Made by a program: the position numbers and the translations under genes
Shown: positions 35,638-45,860 of the stretch, piece after piece
Position numbering within the stretch: position 1 is the first letter of the stretch
Layout: every line of letters starts with the position of its first letter
The notes under the pieces: generated by a model
The model's database searches: none
Seen by the model: the letters and a program-made list of their open reading frames with translations, nothing else
What the model was told of the DNA's origin: nothing
From: Phyllobacterium lublinensis
GTDB lineage: Bacteria; Pseudomonadota; Alphaproteobacteria; Rhizobiales; Rhizobiaceae
Reading direction: 5' to 3'
Length of the DNA stretch: 64,000 nucleotides
Assembly: GCF_020164435.1 (NCBI RefSeq)
Contig: NZ_JAIUDQ010000007.1
Coordinates: forward strand, 62,001-126,000

Positions 35638-36762
35638 ATGCTCGAGCCCGTGATCAATTTCTTCAGCCGCGTTTTCTACTACATTGGGCGCGGCATCGGT
35701 TTCGTGATCGGGTTGCTGCTGTGGCCGTTCATATGGCTCGGGAGGTGGTATGGACAGCGTGGCATTATCCTCAAGGCTGTTCTCGGTCTCACAGCCGTCG
35801 TCTGGCTCGGCCTATATGGCTATTTCTTCTATAACACGCAGGTCTGGAGCAATTTCAATCCGGATTACGTCGATACCTATGACCTCAAGAGCCGGAATAC
35901 GCCGGCTGGTGAGCCGGTTGCCGCACAGGCAGCTGCCACCGGGGCGAGAACATGCGCTCGCTCTGCAATTGTCGAGGTAACCGCCGACCTTATTGATCTC
36001 AATGTCAATCAGAATGGCTGGATATCGTCCATGCTCCTCTACAAGCTCGGTTTCTTCGGGATCGACTGGGACGATACGCCCTTCCTGGACAACAAGGCTT
36101 CTTTCCAGCGTGGTATCAACAATGCAGTGCGGCGCACGGCGGTTGAGCTTGTGGATACACTTGGCCGTGTGCGGGGCACTTCGCAGATCGATGCTGATTT
36201 GCAGAAAGCGCGCGGCAATCTGCAATTTACCGAAGACGCATGGTATTTCGGCTTGAATCCGTTCGGTCCGAAGACGCCGACCCCAAGCTATTACCGCGCG
36301 GCCGTGAAGGATCTGCGGACCTTCAATTCCAAGCTGGAGAATTGCAACGCCATATTCGATGCGCGCGCCGACAATCTTATCCAGTTCATCGATCGTATCG
36401 CCAATGATATCGGCGCGACTTCCGCGATCCTGAAAGACAGGTCCGAGAACAACAATTACGGATGGTTTGACACGCGGGCGGACGACCGCTTCTGGTTCGC
36501 CTATGGGCAGCTCTATGCCTATTACGGCCTGATGAATGCGGCACAGGTCGATTTCAATCAGGTCTTGCAGGAGAAACATCTGACGCCGCTTTGGGACGGC
36601 ATGGACGGCCAGCTCCGAGCCGCGCTGAATATCAAGCCGTGGATCATCGCCAATGGCAAGGAGAGCGGCTGGCTCTTGCCAAACCATCTGACGACGATGG
36701 GCTTCTATATTCTCCGCGTCCGCTCGAACCTGATCGACATCAAGCAGGTCTTGCAGCAGTAG
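35638..36762 (+). CDS. DUF2333-family membrane protein
   Basis: A 374-residue protein with two hydrophobic segments at the N-terminus (about 15-35 and 45-68) and a large, mainly helical domain of the DUF2333/COG5345 type. Topology suggests most of it sits on the periplasmic side, anchored by the hairpin or by the second segment. AAGGAAACAC precedes the ATG. It follows the ATPase set after 170 bases on the same strand, so it may link the cluster to the envelope. Confidence 0.78.
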   Translation: MLEPVINFFSRVFYYIGRGIGFVIGLLLWPFIWLGRWYGQRGIILKAVLGLTAVVWLGLYGYFFYNTQVWSNFNPDYVDTYDLKSRNTPAGEPVAAQAAATGARTCARSAIVEVTADLIDLNVNQNGWISSMLLYKLGFFGIDWDDTPFLDNKASFQRGINNAVRRTAVELVDTLGRVRGTSQIDADLQKARGNLQFTEDAWYFGLNPFGPKTPTPSYYRAAVKDLRTFNSKLENCNAIFDARADNLIQFIDRIANDIGATSAILKDRSENNNYGWFDTRADDRFWFAYGQLYAYYGLMNAAQVDFNQVLQEKHLTPLWDGMDGQLRAALNIKPWIIANGKESGWLLPNHLTTMGFYILRVRSNLIDIKQVLQQ

Positions 36763-36804
36763 TGGACTTGGATTTGCAAGATTGCTTTATTTGTTGTGGA
36801 GTGA

Positions 36805-36820
36805 GGGCGAGCTTTCGCCC
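36805..36820. terminator. Possible hairpin between convergent genes
   Basis: A 6-bp stem GGGCGA / TCGCCC with a GCTT loop, with additional GAGGG/CCCTC pairing outside, lies shortly after the DUF2333 stop. The T run is short (CGTTT), so the terminator call is weak. The rest of 36763-37013 shows nothing. Confidence 0.4.
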
Positions 36821-37013
36821 ACCCTCGTTTCCTAGACTGTGAATTGGACCCGGAGGAGCACTTGCCAGCGATTCCGGATCCTCTTCACGTCCAGGGTGAT
36901 GCTGAACGGCAAACACCGCACGCGCATACATCTCCAAGGTTAAAGGCATGGATGATGCCGCAGTCGGAGCAGCCTGTGGCGAATGCTGTACCCGGTTGCG
37001 GAGGGGTGTGCTG

Positions 37014-37475
37014 TCAAACCGGCAGAGCCGAGGATTCCTTGACTTCTTCCATCACCGCATAGGTGTGGGTTTCGCGCACTCCCGGTAGGGAAAGAAGTGC
37101 ATCCGAGAGAAAGCGCCGGTAGTGCTCCATATCCGCGACGCGCGCCTTGATCAGGTAATCGAAGCCGCCAGCGACCATGTGGCATTCCATGACGTCCGGA
37201 TTGCGGCGCGTTGCAGCGGCGAATGTAGCAAAGACGTCAGGGGTGGTCCGGTCCAGCTTGATTTCGACGAACACAAGCATTGCGCGATCAAGCTTTTTAG
37301 GCGACAGTTTCGCCGTGTATCCAAGAATATAGCCATCACGGGTCAAGCGCTTGACGCGTTCGGTTGTCGCGGTCTGGGACAGGCTGATGCGCTCGGATAA
37401 TTCCGTATTGGAGAGGCGTCCGTCCTTCTGCAGCTCGCGCAAAATCCTGCGGTCGAGACTGTCCAGATTTTTCAT
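37014..37475 (-). CDS. putR: Lrp/AsnC-family regulator, probable PutR
   Basis: A 153-residue Lrp-type regulator. The N-terminal winged HTH is MKNLDSLDRRILRELQKDGR with the recognition helix in LSQTATTERVKRL; the C-terminal RAM/effector domain carries CHMVAGGFDYLIKARV. It is divergent from putA, which in this group is activated by PutR in response to proline. Start 37475 gives the family N-terminus; ATGs at 37493 and 37523 extend it. Confidence 0.86.
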   Translation of the reverse strand: MKNLDSLDRRILRELQKDGRLSNTELSERISLSQTATTERVKRLTRDGYILGYTAKLSPKKLDRAMLVFVEIKLDRTTPDVFATFAAATRRNPDVMECHMVAGGFDYLIKARVADMEHYRRFLSDALLSLPGVRETHTYAVMEEVKESSALPV

Positions 37476-37585
37476 CACTAAATTGTTCCCCATTTTTAGT
37501 TTTTTGCACCAACTACACAACATTCATTGGTGAGAATGCCCGTTTGGAATAGATTATATGGGAAAAATCAATAAGGGGAAGCCTG

Positions 37586-40500
37586 ATGACCGTGCAATTG
37601 CCGACTACCAATGATTTTTCTGCGCCCTATGCCGTCGATGACCAGCAACTCGTTGCGTCGCTGCTGAAGACGATCAGCCTCCCGGAAGAGGTAAATCGCC
37701 GTATCGATGCGCGAGCCAGCAAGTATATCGCCACGATTCGCAAGGAGGCGAGCGGGATTGGCGGTGTTGAGGATTTCCTGCGCGAGTACGGTCTGTCTAC
37801 CCGCGAAGGACTGGCACTGATGGTCCTGGCGGAAGCACTGCTGCGGGTGCCGGATGCGGCTACCCAGGACAAACTGATCGAGGACAAGCTCAAGCAGGGC
37901 CACTGGTCCGAGCATGAGCCAAGTGGTGATACGTGGTTTGTCTCAGCATCCGCCTGGGCGCTTGGGCTGTCGGCAAAGGTCATCAAGCCGGGTGAAACGC
38001 CCGAAGGGGTCATTTCCTCCTTGGTCAAGCGTATCGGTCTGCCAACTGTACGCACGGCCACCAAGCAGGCGATGCGCTACCTTGGACACCATTTCGTCCT
38101 TGGTGAAACCATCAAGGATGCCCTCAAGCGCGCCAGCAGCAATGAGGCAAAGGGCTATCGCCACTCGTTCGACATGCTGGGCGAGGGTGCTCGAACCCGC
38201 AAGGACGCGCGCGGTTATTTCAAGTCCTATTCGGACGCGATAGACGCCATCGGCCGGGCAACGGGCAACAAGAAACTCCCGGATCGCATGGGCATTTCAG
38301 TCAAGCTTTCCGCGCTGCATCCGCGCTATCTTGCGACCCATCATGATCAGGTCATGGCAGAACTGGTGCCGGATCTCCTCGCCTTGGCGCAGAAGGCCAA
38401 ATCCTATGACCTCAATTTCACTGTCGATGCCGAAGAAGCCGACCGGCTGGAACTGTCGCTGGACGTGATCGACCGGGTCTTCGCGGATCCCTCGCTTGAG
38501 GGTTGGGACGGATTCGGTCTCGCCATACAGGCGTATCAGAAGCGGGCGCTCGAAGTGATCGATCATATCGACCGGCTGGCAGCGCGGCACAACCGCAAGA
38601 TGATGGTGCGCCTCGTCAAGGGCGCCTATTGGGATACGGAAGTGAAAAGGGCGCAGGAACGCGGCCTGCCTGACTATCCGGTCTTCACGCGCAAGCCGGC
38701 GACTGACGCGTCTTATCTCGCCTGCGCCAAGCGCATGCTGGATGCGCGCCCGCGCATTTTCCCGCAATTTGCCACGCACAATGCACTGACGGTGGCGATG
38801 ATCCTGGAGATGGCAGGGTCGGATAAGACCGGCTTCGAATTCCAGCGCCTGCACGGCATGGGCGAGAGTCTCTACAAGCAGATCACCGAGAAGAACGACA
38901 AGATAGCCTGCCGTATCTATGCTCCAGTGGGCGGCTATCGCGATCTGCTGGCCTATCTCGTACGCCGTCTGCTCGAAAACGGTGCAAACTCTTCATTCGT
39001 TTCGGTGGTAGGCGACAATGACGTGCCGATTGCTGATCTGCTGGTCCGGCCAGCCGAAAAGCTGAACGACGGCAAGGGTTACAGGCATCCAAATATTCCG
39101 CTACCCGCGAAGCTCTATGGCAAACGTGCCAATTCCGCCGGTGTCGAACTTGGCGACCGGAAGGAGCTTGCCGGATTGCTGAGCGGCGTCGCCAAGGCCT
39201 CTCGCAGCGTCGATGCAGTTCCGCTGATTGACGGTATCAAGGCTGCCGGCAAATCCCAGAACATCGTCTCACCCGTCAACGGATCGATCGTTGGCACCGT
39301 GGTGTTTGCTACTTCCGATGAAGCTGCCAAAGCCGTAGGCATTGCCCGCAAGGGCTTCGCATCGTGGTCGCGCGTACCCGTGGAGATCCGGGCCAAGGCA
39401 CTGGAGAAGGCGGCAGACCTTCTTGAAGACAAGCGCAACCTGTTTCTCGATCTCCTGTCACGCGAAGCGGGCAAGACGATCGATGATGGAATTGCGGAAA
39501 TCCGCGAGGCGGTCGACTTTTGCCGCTATTATGCTGCCGAGGCACGGCGGCAATTCGGCACCGACAAGATCATGCCCGGGCCAACGGGCGAGGACAACAA
39601 ATTGCGGCATCGTGGCCGGGGTGCTTTCGTGTCCATCAGCCCGTGGAACTTCCCGCTGGCAATTTTCCTTGGCCAGGTAACGGCAGCTCTCGCCGCAGGT
39701 AATACGGTCATTGCCAAGCCTGCCGAGCAAACACCGCTGATTGCCTACGAAGCTGTTCGCATTTTGCACGAAGCCGGCGTGCCGAAGGACGCAGTCCTTT
39801 ATGTTCCCGGCGATGGCTCTGTTGGCGCTGCGCTCACGTCACACACCGATATCGCCGGTGTTGCCTTTACGGGATCGACAGACACGGCTTGGGCAATCAA
39901 CCGCACTCTGGCTGCCAAGAAGGGACCGATTGTTCCCCTGATTGCAGAAACAGGCGGCCTCAATGCCATGATCGTTGATGCAACGGCGCTGTCGGAGCAA
40001 GTGGCGGATGATGTCGTGATGTCGGCATTCCGGTCCGCGGGGCAGCGCTGCTCGGCCCTTCGTATCCTCTATCTGCAGGAGGATATTGCCGACAACATGC
40101 TCGAAATGATCGAGGGTGCCGCCAAGGAGCTGACGCTGGGCGATCCGGCGCTGCCTTCGACGGACATCGGGCCGATTATCGACGAGGCACAGCTCGGGAT
40201 GCTTGCGAACCATATTGCGGCGATGCGCAAGGGCCAGAAAGTCCGTTATGCCGGCGATGCACCGAAGGACGGGCTGTTCTTTGCGCCGCACATCGTCGAA
40301 CTTGACCGTCCGCAAGCGCTGGAACGCGAAGTCTTTGGTCCCGTACTGCATGTGGTTCGTTGGAAGGCCAAGGACCTTGACAAGGTCCTCGATCAGATTG
40401 CGTCAACCGGTTACGGACTGACGTTCGGGTTGCACACACGCATTGAAGCAACGGTCACGAAGGTCATCGACCGGCTCGACACCGGCAATGTCTATGTTAA

Positions 40501-40678
40501 CCGCAATACAATTGGCGCTGTTGTCGGGACACAGCCGTTTGGCGGCTCGGGTCTTTCGGGAACGGGGCCAAAGGCAGGCGGCCCAGCCTACCTTTCACGC
40601 TTTGCACTTGAGCAGGTGGTTTCGGTAAACACCGCCGCTGCCGGTGGCAATGCAAGCCTGATTGCCATGGGCGAATAG
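37586..40678 (+). CDS. putA: Bifunctional proline dehydrogenase / P5C dehydrogenase PutA
   Basis: A 1030-residue bifunctional enzyme oxidising proline to glutamate. The FAD-binding PRODH barrel occupies about 130-450 (KLSALHPRY, RLVKGAYWDTEVKRAQERG, EFQRLHGMGE). The P5C dehydrogenase follows from about 500 to 1000, with ISPWNFPLAIFLGQV, FTGSTDTAW, ETGGLNAM and the catalytic Cys822 in GQRCSAL. There is no N-terminal ribbon-helix-helix domain, so it cannot repress its own gene as E. coli PutA does; the divergent Lrp-type gene fills that role. Confidence 0.96.
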   Translation: MTVQLPTTNDFSAPYAVDDQQLVASLLKTISLPEEVNRRIDARASKYIATIRKEASGIGGVEDFLREYGLSTREGLALMVLAEALLRVPDAATQDKLIEDKLKQGHWSEHEPSGDTWFVSASAWALGLSAKVIKPGETPEGVISSLVKRIGLPTVRTATKQAMRYLGHHFVLGETIKDALKRASSNEAKGYRHSFDMLGEGARTRKDARGYFKSYSDAIDAIGRATGNKKLPDRMGISVKLSALHPRYLATHHDQVMAELVPDLLALAQKAKSYDLNFTVDAEEADRLELSLDVIDRVFADPSLEGWDGFGLAIQAYQKRALEVIDHIDRLAARHNRKMMVRLVKGAYWDTEVKRAQERGLPDYPVFTRKPATDASYLACAKRMLDARPRIFPQFATHNALTVAMILEMAGSDKTGFEFQRLHGMGESLYKQITEKNDKIACRIYAPVGGYRDLLAYLVRRLLENGANSSFVSVVGDNDVPIADLLVRPAEKLNDGKGYRHPNIPLPAKLYGKRANSAGVELGDRKELAGLLSGVAKASRSVDAVPLIDGIKAAGKSQNIVSPVNGSIVGTVVFATSDEAAKAVGIARKGFASWSRVPVEIRAKALEKAADLLEDKRNLFLDLLSREAGKTIDDGIAEIREAVDFCRYYAAEARRQFGTDKIMPGPTGEDNKLRHRGRGAFVSISPWNFPLAIFLGQVTAALAAGNTVIAKPAEQTPLIAYEAVRILHEAGVPKDAVLYVPGDGSVGAALTSHTDIAGVAFTGSTDTAWAINRTLAAKKGPIVPLIAETGGLNAMIVDATALSEQVADDVVMSAFRSAGQRCSALRILYLQEDIADNMLEMIEGAAKELTLGDPALPSTDIGPIIDEAQLGMLANHIAAMRKGQKVRYAGDAPKDGLFFAPHIVELDRPQALEREVFGPVLHVVRWKAKDLDKVLDQIASTGYGLTFGLHTRIEATVTKVIDRLDTGNVYVNRNTIGAVVGTQPFGGSGLSGTGPKAGGPAYLSRFALEQVVSVNTAAAGGNASLIAMGE

Positions 40679-40697
40679 GCAGTCCGAGAATCGCGGC

Positions 40698-40731
40698 AAT
40701 TGGGGATAGTCAGTTCGGGCTATCCCCAATT
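40698..40731 (+). terminator. Hairpin terminator after putA
   Basis: A perfect 12-bp stem AATTGGGGATAG / CTATCCCCAATT with a ten-base loop, beginning 20 bases after the putA stop, followed by a short T-rich tail. Confidence 0.75.
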
Positions 40732-40779
40732 TGCATTGAGAATGCTATTTGAGTAGTTCCGATTTTGGGGGGACTGTCG

Positions 40780-42459
40780 ATGGCTATGGTCAAATCCGAT
40801 ATTGAGATTGCGCGTTCGGCTGCGAAAAAGCCAGTTCTCGAGATCGGTGCAAAAATCGGCATTCCACCCGAACACCTTGCACCCTATGGATACGATAAGG
40901 CCAAAGTGTCTGCGGAGTTCATCCATTCAAAGCGGGGCGCGAAAAATGGCAAGCTCATCCTCGTCACGGCGGTAAGCCCGACGCCGGCAGGTGAAGGCAA
41001 GACAACCACGACAGTCGGACTCGGTGACGGGCTCAATCGTATCGGCAAGAAGGCGATTGTCTGCATCAGAGAGGCGTCGCTCGGCCCCTGTTTCGGGACC
41101 AAGGGGGGAGCCGCAGGCGGCGGTTATGCGCAGGTCATCCCCATGGAGGATATCAACCTGCATTTTACCGGCGACTTCCACGCGGTGACTGCGGCGCACA
41201 ACCTGCTCGCGGCAATGGTCGACAATCATGTCTACTGGGGTAACGAGCTGAATCTCGATACACGTCGGATCACTTGGCGCCGCGTAATGGACATGAACGA
41301 CCGTGCCCTGCGTGACATCGCTTCGTCGCTCGGCGGGATAGCCAATGGATTTCCGCGGGAGTCCGGATTCGACATCACAGTTGCATCGGAGGTCATGGCC
41401 ATTCTTTGTCTGGCGACTGATCTGGGCGATCTGGAACGGCGCTTGGGCGAAATCATTATCGGCTATCGCTTCAACAAAACGGCAGTCTATGCCCGCGACC
41501 TGAAAGCCGACAAGGCAATGGCGGTTTTGCTAAAGGATGCAATGCAGCCAAATCTGGTGCAGACGCTGGAAAACAACCCGGCATTCGTCCACGGCGGGCC
41601 GTTCGCCAACATAGCCCATGGCTGCAACTCGGTCGTCGCCACGACAACGGCGCTGAAACTTGCCGACTATGTGGTGACCGAGGCCGGATTTGGAGCAGAC
41701 CTCGGAGCAGAAAAATTCTTCGACATCAAATGCCGCAAGGCAGGGTTGAATCCTGCGGCTGCTGTCATCGTAGCAACCGTCCGTGCGATGAAGATGCATG
41801 GTGGTGTGGCGAAGGAAGATCTCGGTCGTGAAAACGTTGCCGCAGTCAAGGCAGGCTGCGCCAATCTCGGGCGCCACATGGAGAACGTCCGGCAGTTTGG
41901 CGTGCCGGTGGTTGTGGCCATCAATCATTTCACGGCAGATACGGATGCCGAAATTGCCGCGGTGAAAGCGTTTGTTGCGGCGCATGGCGCCGAGGCGATC
42001 CTATGCAAGCACTGGGCGCAAGGCTCCGCTGGAATCGAGCAGTTGGCTCATAAGGTGACCACGCTTGCCGAAAGTGGAGCCGCACAGTTTTCACCGCTTT
42101 ACGAGGATGAACTGTCGCTGTTCGACAAGATCGAGACGATTGTCAAACGCATCTATCGCGGCGCCGAGGCGGACGCCGATGCCAGCGTGCGCGAACAACT
42201 GCGTCAATGGGAAGACGCCGGTTATGGCGATCTGCCTGTATGCATGGCAAAGACCCAGTACTCGTTCTCGACGAATCCGCATTTGCGTGGTGCGCCGGTC
42301 AATCATGTCGTCCATGTGAGGGAAGTGCGCCTCTCCGCCGGGGCGGGATTCATCGTGGCGATCTGTGGAGAGATCATGACCATGCCCGGCCTGCCGAAGT
42401 CCCCGTCAGCCGAACGTATTCATCTCAATGGCGATGGATTGATCGAGGGCCTGTTCTAG
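40780..42459 (+). CDS. fhs: Formate-tetrahydrofolate ligase
   Basis: A 559-residue cytoplasmic enzyme joining formate to THF to give 10-formyl-THF with ATP. The ATP-binding stretch [19 protein letters not shown] and the [14 protein letters not shown] motif near residues 65-125 are diagnostic, and length matches the family. The ATG at 40780 has GGGGGGAC upstream. No folD is adjacent, so it stands as a single one-carbon gene. Confidence 0.96.
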   Translation: MAMVKSDIEIARSAAKKPVLEIGAKIGIPPEHLAPYGYDKAKVSAEFIHSKRGAKNGKLILVTAVSPTPAGEGKTTTTVGLGDGLNRIGKKAIVCIREASLGPCFGTKGGAAGGGYAQVIPMEDINLHFTGDFHAVTAAHNLLAAMVDNHVYWGNELNLDTRRITWRRVMDMNDRALRDIASSLGGIANGFPRESGFDITVASEVMAILCLATDLGDLERRLGEIIIGYRFNKTAVYARDLKADKAMAVLLKDAMQPNLVQTLENNPAFVHGGPFANIAHGCNSVVATTTALKLADYVVTEAGFGADLGAEKFFDIKCRKAGLNPAAAVIVATVRAMKMHGGVAKEDLGRENVAAVKAGCANLGRHMENVRQFGVPVVVAINHFTADTDAEIAAVKAFVAAHGAEAILCKHWAQGSAGIEQLAHKVTTLAESGAAQFSPLYEDELSLFDKIETIVKRIYRGAEADADASVREQLRQWEDAGYGDLPVCMAKTQYSFSTNPHLRGAPVNHVVHVREVRLSAGAGFIVAICGEIMTMPGLPKSPSAERIHLNGDGLIEGLF

Positions 42460-42570
42460 GTCCAACGACACACCACGCTCCAAACCTTGAATGTCGATTG
42501 GATCTAGACTGCAGGCATCTCTTATTTTTGCTGTTGCAAGCAGCGCCGCATGCAGCTAACAATCAGCGCC

Positions 42571-42615
42571 ATGAACACGCGCATTCTTTCAAATGGCTGG
42601 TGGTGGGCTCGCTGA
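42571..42615 (+). CDS. trpL: trp leader peptide TrpL
   Basis: A 14-codon leader reading MNTRILSNGWWWAR with three consecutive Trp codons (42598-42606). Ribosome stalling at these codons under Trp shortage allows the downstream antiterminator to form. Same design as the known S. meliloti trpE(G) leader. Confidence 0.92.
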   Translation: MNTRILSNGWWWAR

Positions 42616-42689
42616 TAGCGGCCACGCAGCCTTTTGCATTTTTGTGAAAAGGGATCAGGGCCGCAACGGGTTTTCCGGGCGGCCTTTTT
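42595..42689 (+). promoter_or_regulatory. trp attenuator (1:2, 2:3 and 3:4 hairpins)
   Basis: Segment 1 (GGCTGGTGG, 42595-42603) overlaps the Trp codons and pairs with segment 2 (42622-42631). Segment 2 GCGGCC at 42618-42623 can instead pair with segment 3 GGCCGC at 42659-42664. Segment 3 also pairs with segment 4 GCGGCC at 42679-42684, followed by five Ts and TGTTT: the terminator. These mutually exclusive pairings regulate trpE(G) by transcription attenuation. Confidence 0.9.
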
Positions 42690-42741
42690 GTTTGACCGCC
42701 AGAAGCCCCCAAGGCCCAAATGCAACAGAGTGGAGATCAGG

Positions 42742-44925
42742 ATGCATAGAATTGAGGGTGACGTCGAAATATTCGACACGGCGGGCGGAGTCACGATCTC
42801 CAGGTCACGTGTCGCAACGGTTTACGCCAGTGCGATTGACGGCTATGTCGATGCGCTCGATGAGCGGCGTGGCGCAGTGTTCTCGTCCAATTACGAGTAT
42901 CCGGGCCGCTATACGCGTTGGGACACGGCCATTGTCGATCCACCGGTTGTCATCACCTCGAACGGCCGTCACATGACGATCGATGCACTGAACAAGCGTG
43001 GGGAAATCCTGCTTGCTCCCATCCAGCAGACAGTTGCGGCGCTGGAGGATGTATCCCTGACAGCGGCAGGCGCGACAAGGCTGGAACTCGAAATAGCGTT
43101 ACCCACCCGTCCCTTCACGGAAGAAGAGCGCTCGCGCGTTCCTTCCGTGTTCACTGTCCTGCGTGCAATTGTCGGCCTGTTCTTTACGGAAGATGACGCC
43201 AACCTCGGTCTCTACGGAGCATTTGGCTATGACCTCGCATTCCAGTTCGATCCAGTCGAATACAAGCTGAAGCGCCCGGAAGATCAGCGCGACATCGTGC
43301 TTTACTTACCCGACGAAATCCTGGTCGTCGACCATCATGCAGCCAAGGCATGGCTCGATCGATACGAGTATTCCTTTGATGGCAACTCGACGGAGGGTTT
43401 GCCGCGGGAGACTGCTGCAGCTCCATTCAAACTGACCGATAACATTCCGGGTCGCGGCGATCATCAACCCGGGGATTATGCGGAACTCGTCAAGAAGGCC
43501 AAGGACAGCTTCAAGTGTGGAGACCTTTTTGAAGTCGTGCCTGGCCAGACATTCTATGAGCGCTGCGAGACCAGCCCGTCGGTCATTTCGCGGCGCCTCA
43601 AGGCCATCAACCCGTCTCCCTACTCGTTCTATATCAATCTTGGTGATAATGAGTATCTGGTGGGAGCTTCTCCGGAGATGTTCGTTCGCGTAGTCGGCCG
43701 ACGCATCGAGACGTGTCCCATTTCCGGGACGATCAAACGCGGTGAAGATGCGATTGCCGACAGCGAGCAGATCATCAAGCTGCTGAACTCGAAGAAGGAT
43801 GAATCCGAACTCACCATGTGCTCGGATGTCGACCGCAACGACAAGAGCCGAGTCTGTGAGCCGGGGTCGGTGCGCGTGATTGGCCGGCGGCAGATCGAAA
43901 TGTATTCGCGACTGATCCACACGGTCGATCATATTGAAGGGCGCTTGCGTGAAGACATGGATGCGTTCGACGGGTTCCTGTCGCACGCATGGGCCGTGAC
44001 CGTGACCGGTGCACCCAAGCTGTGGGCCATGCGCTTTATCGAAGAGAATGAGCGAAGCCCTCGCGCGTGGTATGGCGGTGCGATCGGCATGGTCAACTTC
44101 AATGGTGACATGAATACCGGGTTGACGCTGCGTACGATCCGCATCAAGGATGGCATCGCGCAGGTTCGCGCTGGCGCAACGCTACTTTACGACTCGGTGC
44201 CTGAAGAGGAAGAGGCCGAAACCGAACTTAAGGCTTCGGCGATGATTGCTGCCGTCCGCGAGGCGCACAAGAGCAACATCCTTCCTGAAGAACGGGCTGT
44301 GGCACGCGTCGGTGAGGGACTGTCAATCCTTCTCGTTGACCATGAGGATTCCTTTGTTCACACGCTTGCGAACTACTTCCGCCAGACAGGTGCGACGGTA
44401 AGCACGGTGCGAACGCCGGTACCGGAAGAAATCTTCGATCGGATCAAACCGGATCTCGTCGTGCTTTCCCCAGGACCGGGCACGCCGGAGGATTTTGACT
44501 GCAAGGCGACGATCAAAAAAGCGCGCAAACGGAATCTGCCGATTTTCGGGGTCTGCCTTGGTTTGCAGGCCCTGGCTGAGGCATATGGTGGAACGCTCCG
44601 CCAGCTCCATGTGCCGATGCATGGCAAACCATCACGCATCCGCATCACGAAGCAGGGGAAGATCTTCTCCGGTCTGCCCAAGGAAGTGACAGTCGGCCGC
44701 TATCATTCGATTTTCGCCGACCCGGTTCGTTTGCCTGACGAATTTGTCGTTACCGCCGAGACCGAAGACGGCGTCATCATGGCATTCGAGCACAAGAGCG
44801 AACCAATCGCCGCGGTTCAGTTTCACCCGGAATCGATCATGACACTTGGCCACAATGCTGGTATGCGCATGATCGAAAACGTCGTGGCCCATCTGCCAAG
44901 ACGCGCCAAGGAGCGAGCGGCCTAA
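42742..44925 (+). CDS. trpE: Anthranilate synthase TrpE(G) fusion
   Basis: A 727-residue fusion of anthranilate synthase component I (about 1-510) and the glutamine amidotransferase component II (about 530-727), as in rhizobia and Brucella. The synthase part shows [25 protein letters not shown] and the late [17 protein letters not shown]; the amidotransferase triad is Cys605 in GVCLGLQ, and the His-x-Glu in QFHPESIM. First step of Trp synthesis. The start at 42742 follows GGAGATCAGG. Under trpL attenuation. Confidence 0.96.
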   Translation: MHRIEGDVEIFDTAGGVTISRSRVATVYASAIDGYVDALDERRGAVFSSNYEYPGRYTRWDTAIVDPPVVITSNGRHMTIDALNKRGEILLAPIQQTVAALEDVSLTAAGATRLELEIALPTRPFTEEERSRVPSVFTVLRAIVGLFFTEDDANLGLYGAFGYDLAFQFDPVEYKLKRPEDQRDIVLYLPDEILVVDHHAAKAWLDRYEYSFDGNSTEGLPRETAAAPFKLTDNIPGRGDHQPGDYAELVKKAKDSFKCGDLFEVVPGQTFYERCETSPSVISRRLKAINPSPYSFYINLGDNEYLVGASPEMFVRVVGRRIETCPISGTIKRGEDAIADSEQIIKLLNSKKDESELTMCSDVDRNDKSRVCEPGSVRVIGRRQIEMYSRLIHTVDHIEGRLREDMDAFDGFLSHAWAVTVTGAPKLWAMRFIEENERSPRAWYGGAIGMVNFNGDMNTGLTLRTIRIKDGIAQVRAGATLLYDSVPEEEEAETELKASAMIAAVREAHKSNILPEERAVARVGEGLSILLVDHEDSFVHTLANYFRQTGATVSTVRTPVPEEIFDRIKPDLVVLSPGPGTPEDFDCKATIKKARKRNLPIFGVCLGLQALAEAYGGTLRQLHVPMHGKPSRIRITKQGKIFSGLPKEVTVGRYHSIFADPVRLPDEFVVTAETEDGVIMAFEHKSEPIAAVQFHPESIMTLGHNAGMRMIENVVAHLPRRAKERAA

Positions 44926-44927
44926 GC

Positions 44928-45836
44928 ATGAGTGAGAGCACGACGGTTCAGCGTCTGGCGTTCTGGTCTATTATTATTGGGATCACGGTGCTGATCCTGA
45001 AATATGGTGCCTATTACGTTACCGGCTCGGTTGCGCTCTATTCCGACGCGCTGGAGTCCATCGTAAACGTCGTCGCGGCACTGGCTGCCTGGTGGGCAAT
45101 CCGCGTCAGCTACAAGCCGGCCGACCAGAACCACCCTTTTGGGCACCACAAGGCTGAGTATTTCTCAGCAGTGCTCGAGGGCGTGCTGATCGTCGTCGCC
45201 GCGCTTTTGATCCTGCGCGAGGTCTGGATTGTCTGGGCGACACCGCGGACGCTGGAACAGCCATGGCTTGGCCTGGCGATCAACGGCGTGGCAACGATCG
45301 TCAATGCTTTCTGGGCAACCTTGCTCATCAATGCTGGACGAAGGCACCGGTCCCCGGCCATGCAGGCCGACGGCAAGCACATCATGACGGATGTTATAAC
45401 GTCGGTAGGCGTTTTCGCCGGTCTTGTTGGAGCCATCTTGACCGGTTGGTCGTTCCTTGATCCGCTTCTCGCCTTCATCGTCGCGCTGAACATCCTGTGG
45501 CAAGGCTGGAATGTGATTGGCAGTTCGGTGCAGGGATTGATGGACGTCGGCGTTGCCACCGAGGAAACGATGCGCATTCGCGATGTCATTTCCGCCAATG
45601 CGGGCGGTGCGCTGGAGGTCCATGATCTCAAGACCCGCATTGCCGGCCGCATGACATTCATCGAGTTTCATCTAGTGGTCGAAGCGAGCATGAGCGTCGG
45701 CGACGCACACGTCATTTGCGACCGTATCGAGAACGCGCTGATGCAACAGATTCCTGATGCCAGCGTGGTTATTCATGTCGAACCGGAGGACGAAGCGAAG
45801 TTGCCGATCGGCACGGCCGCTATTCCTTTCGCCTAG
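44928..45836 (+). CDS. Cation diffusion facilitator (CDF) transporter
   Basis: A 302-residue divalent metal/proton antiporter with about six membrane segments and a cytoplasmic C-terminal ferredoxin-like domain. Metal site A is seen in YSDALESI and DGKHIMTDVIT, and the PFGHHKAEYFSAV loop is a CDF signature. The metal (Zn, Fe, Mn or Co) cannot be set from these motifs alone. It begins two bases after trpE(G), probably on the same transcript. Confidence 0.9.
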   Translation: MSESTTVQRLAFWSIIIGITVLILKYGAYYVTGSVALYSDALESIVNVVAALAAWWAIRVSYKPADQNHPFGHHKAEYFSAVLEGVLIVVAALLILREVWIVWATPRTLEQPWLGLAINGVATIVNAFWATLLINAGRRHRSPAMQADGKHIMTDVITSVGVFAGLVGAILTGWSFLDPLLAFIVALNILWQGWNVIGSSVQGLMDVGVATEETMRIRDVISANAGGALEVHDLKTRIAGRMTFIEFHLVVEASMSVGDAHVICDRIENALMQQIPDASVVIHVEPEDEAKLPIGTAAIPFA

Positions 45837-45860
45837 TGTTTATCCCTGGAGTTTCTTCGC

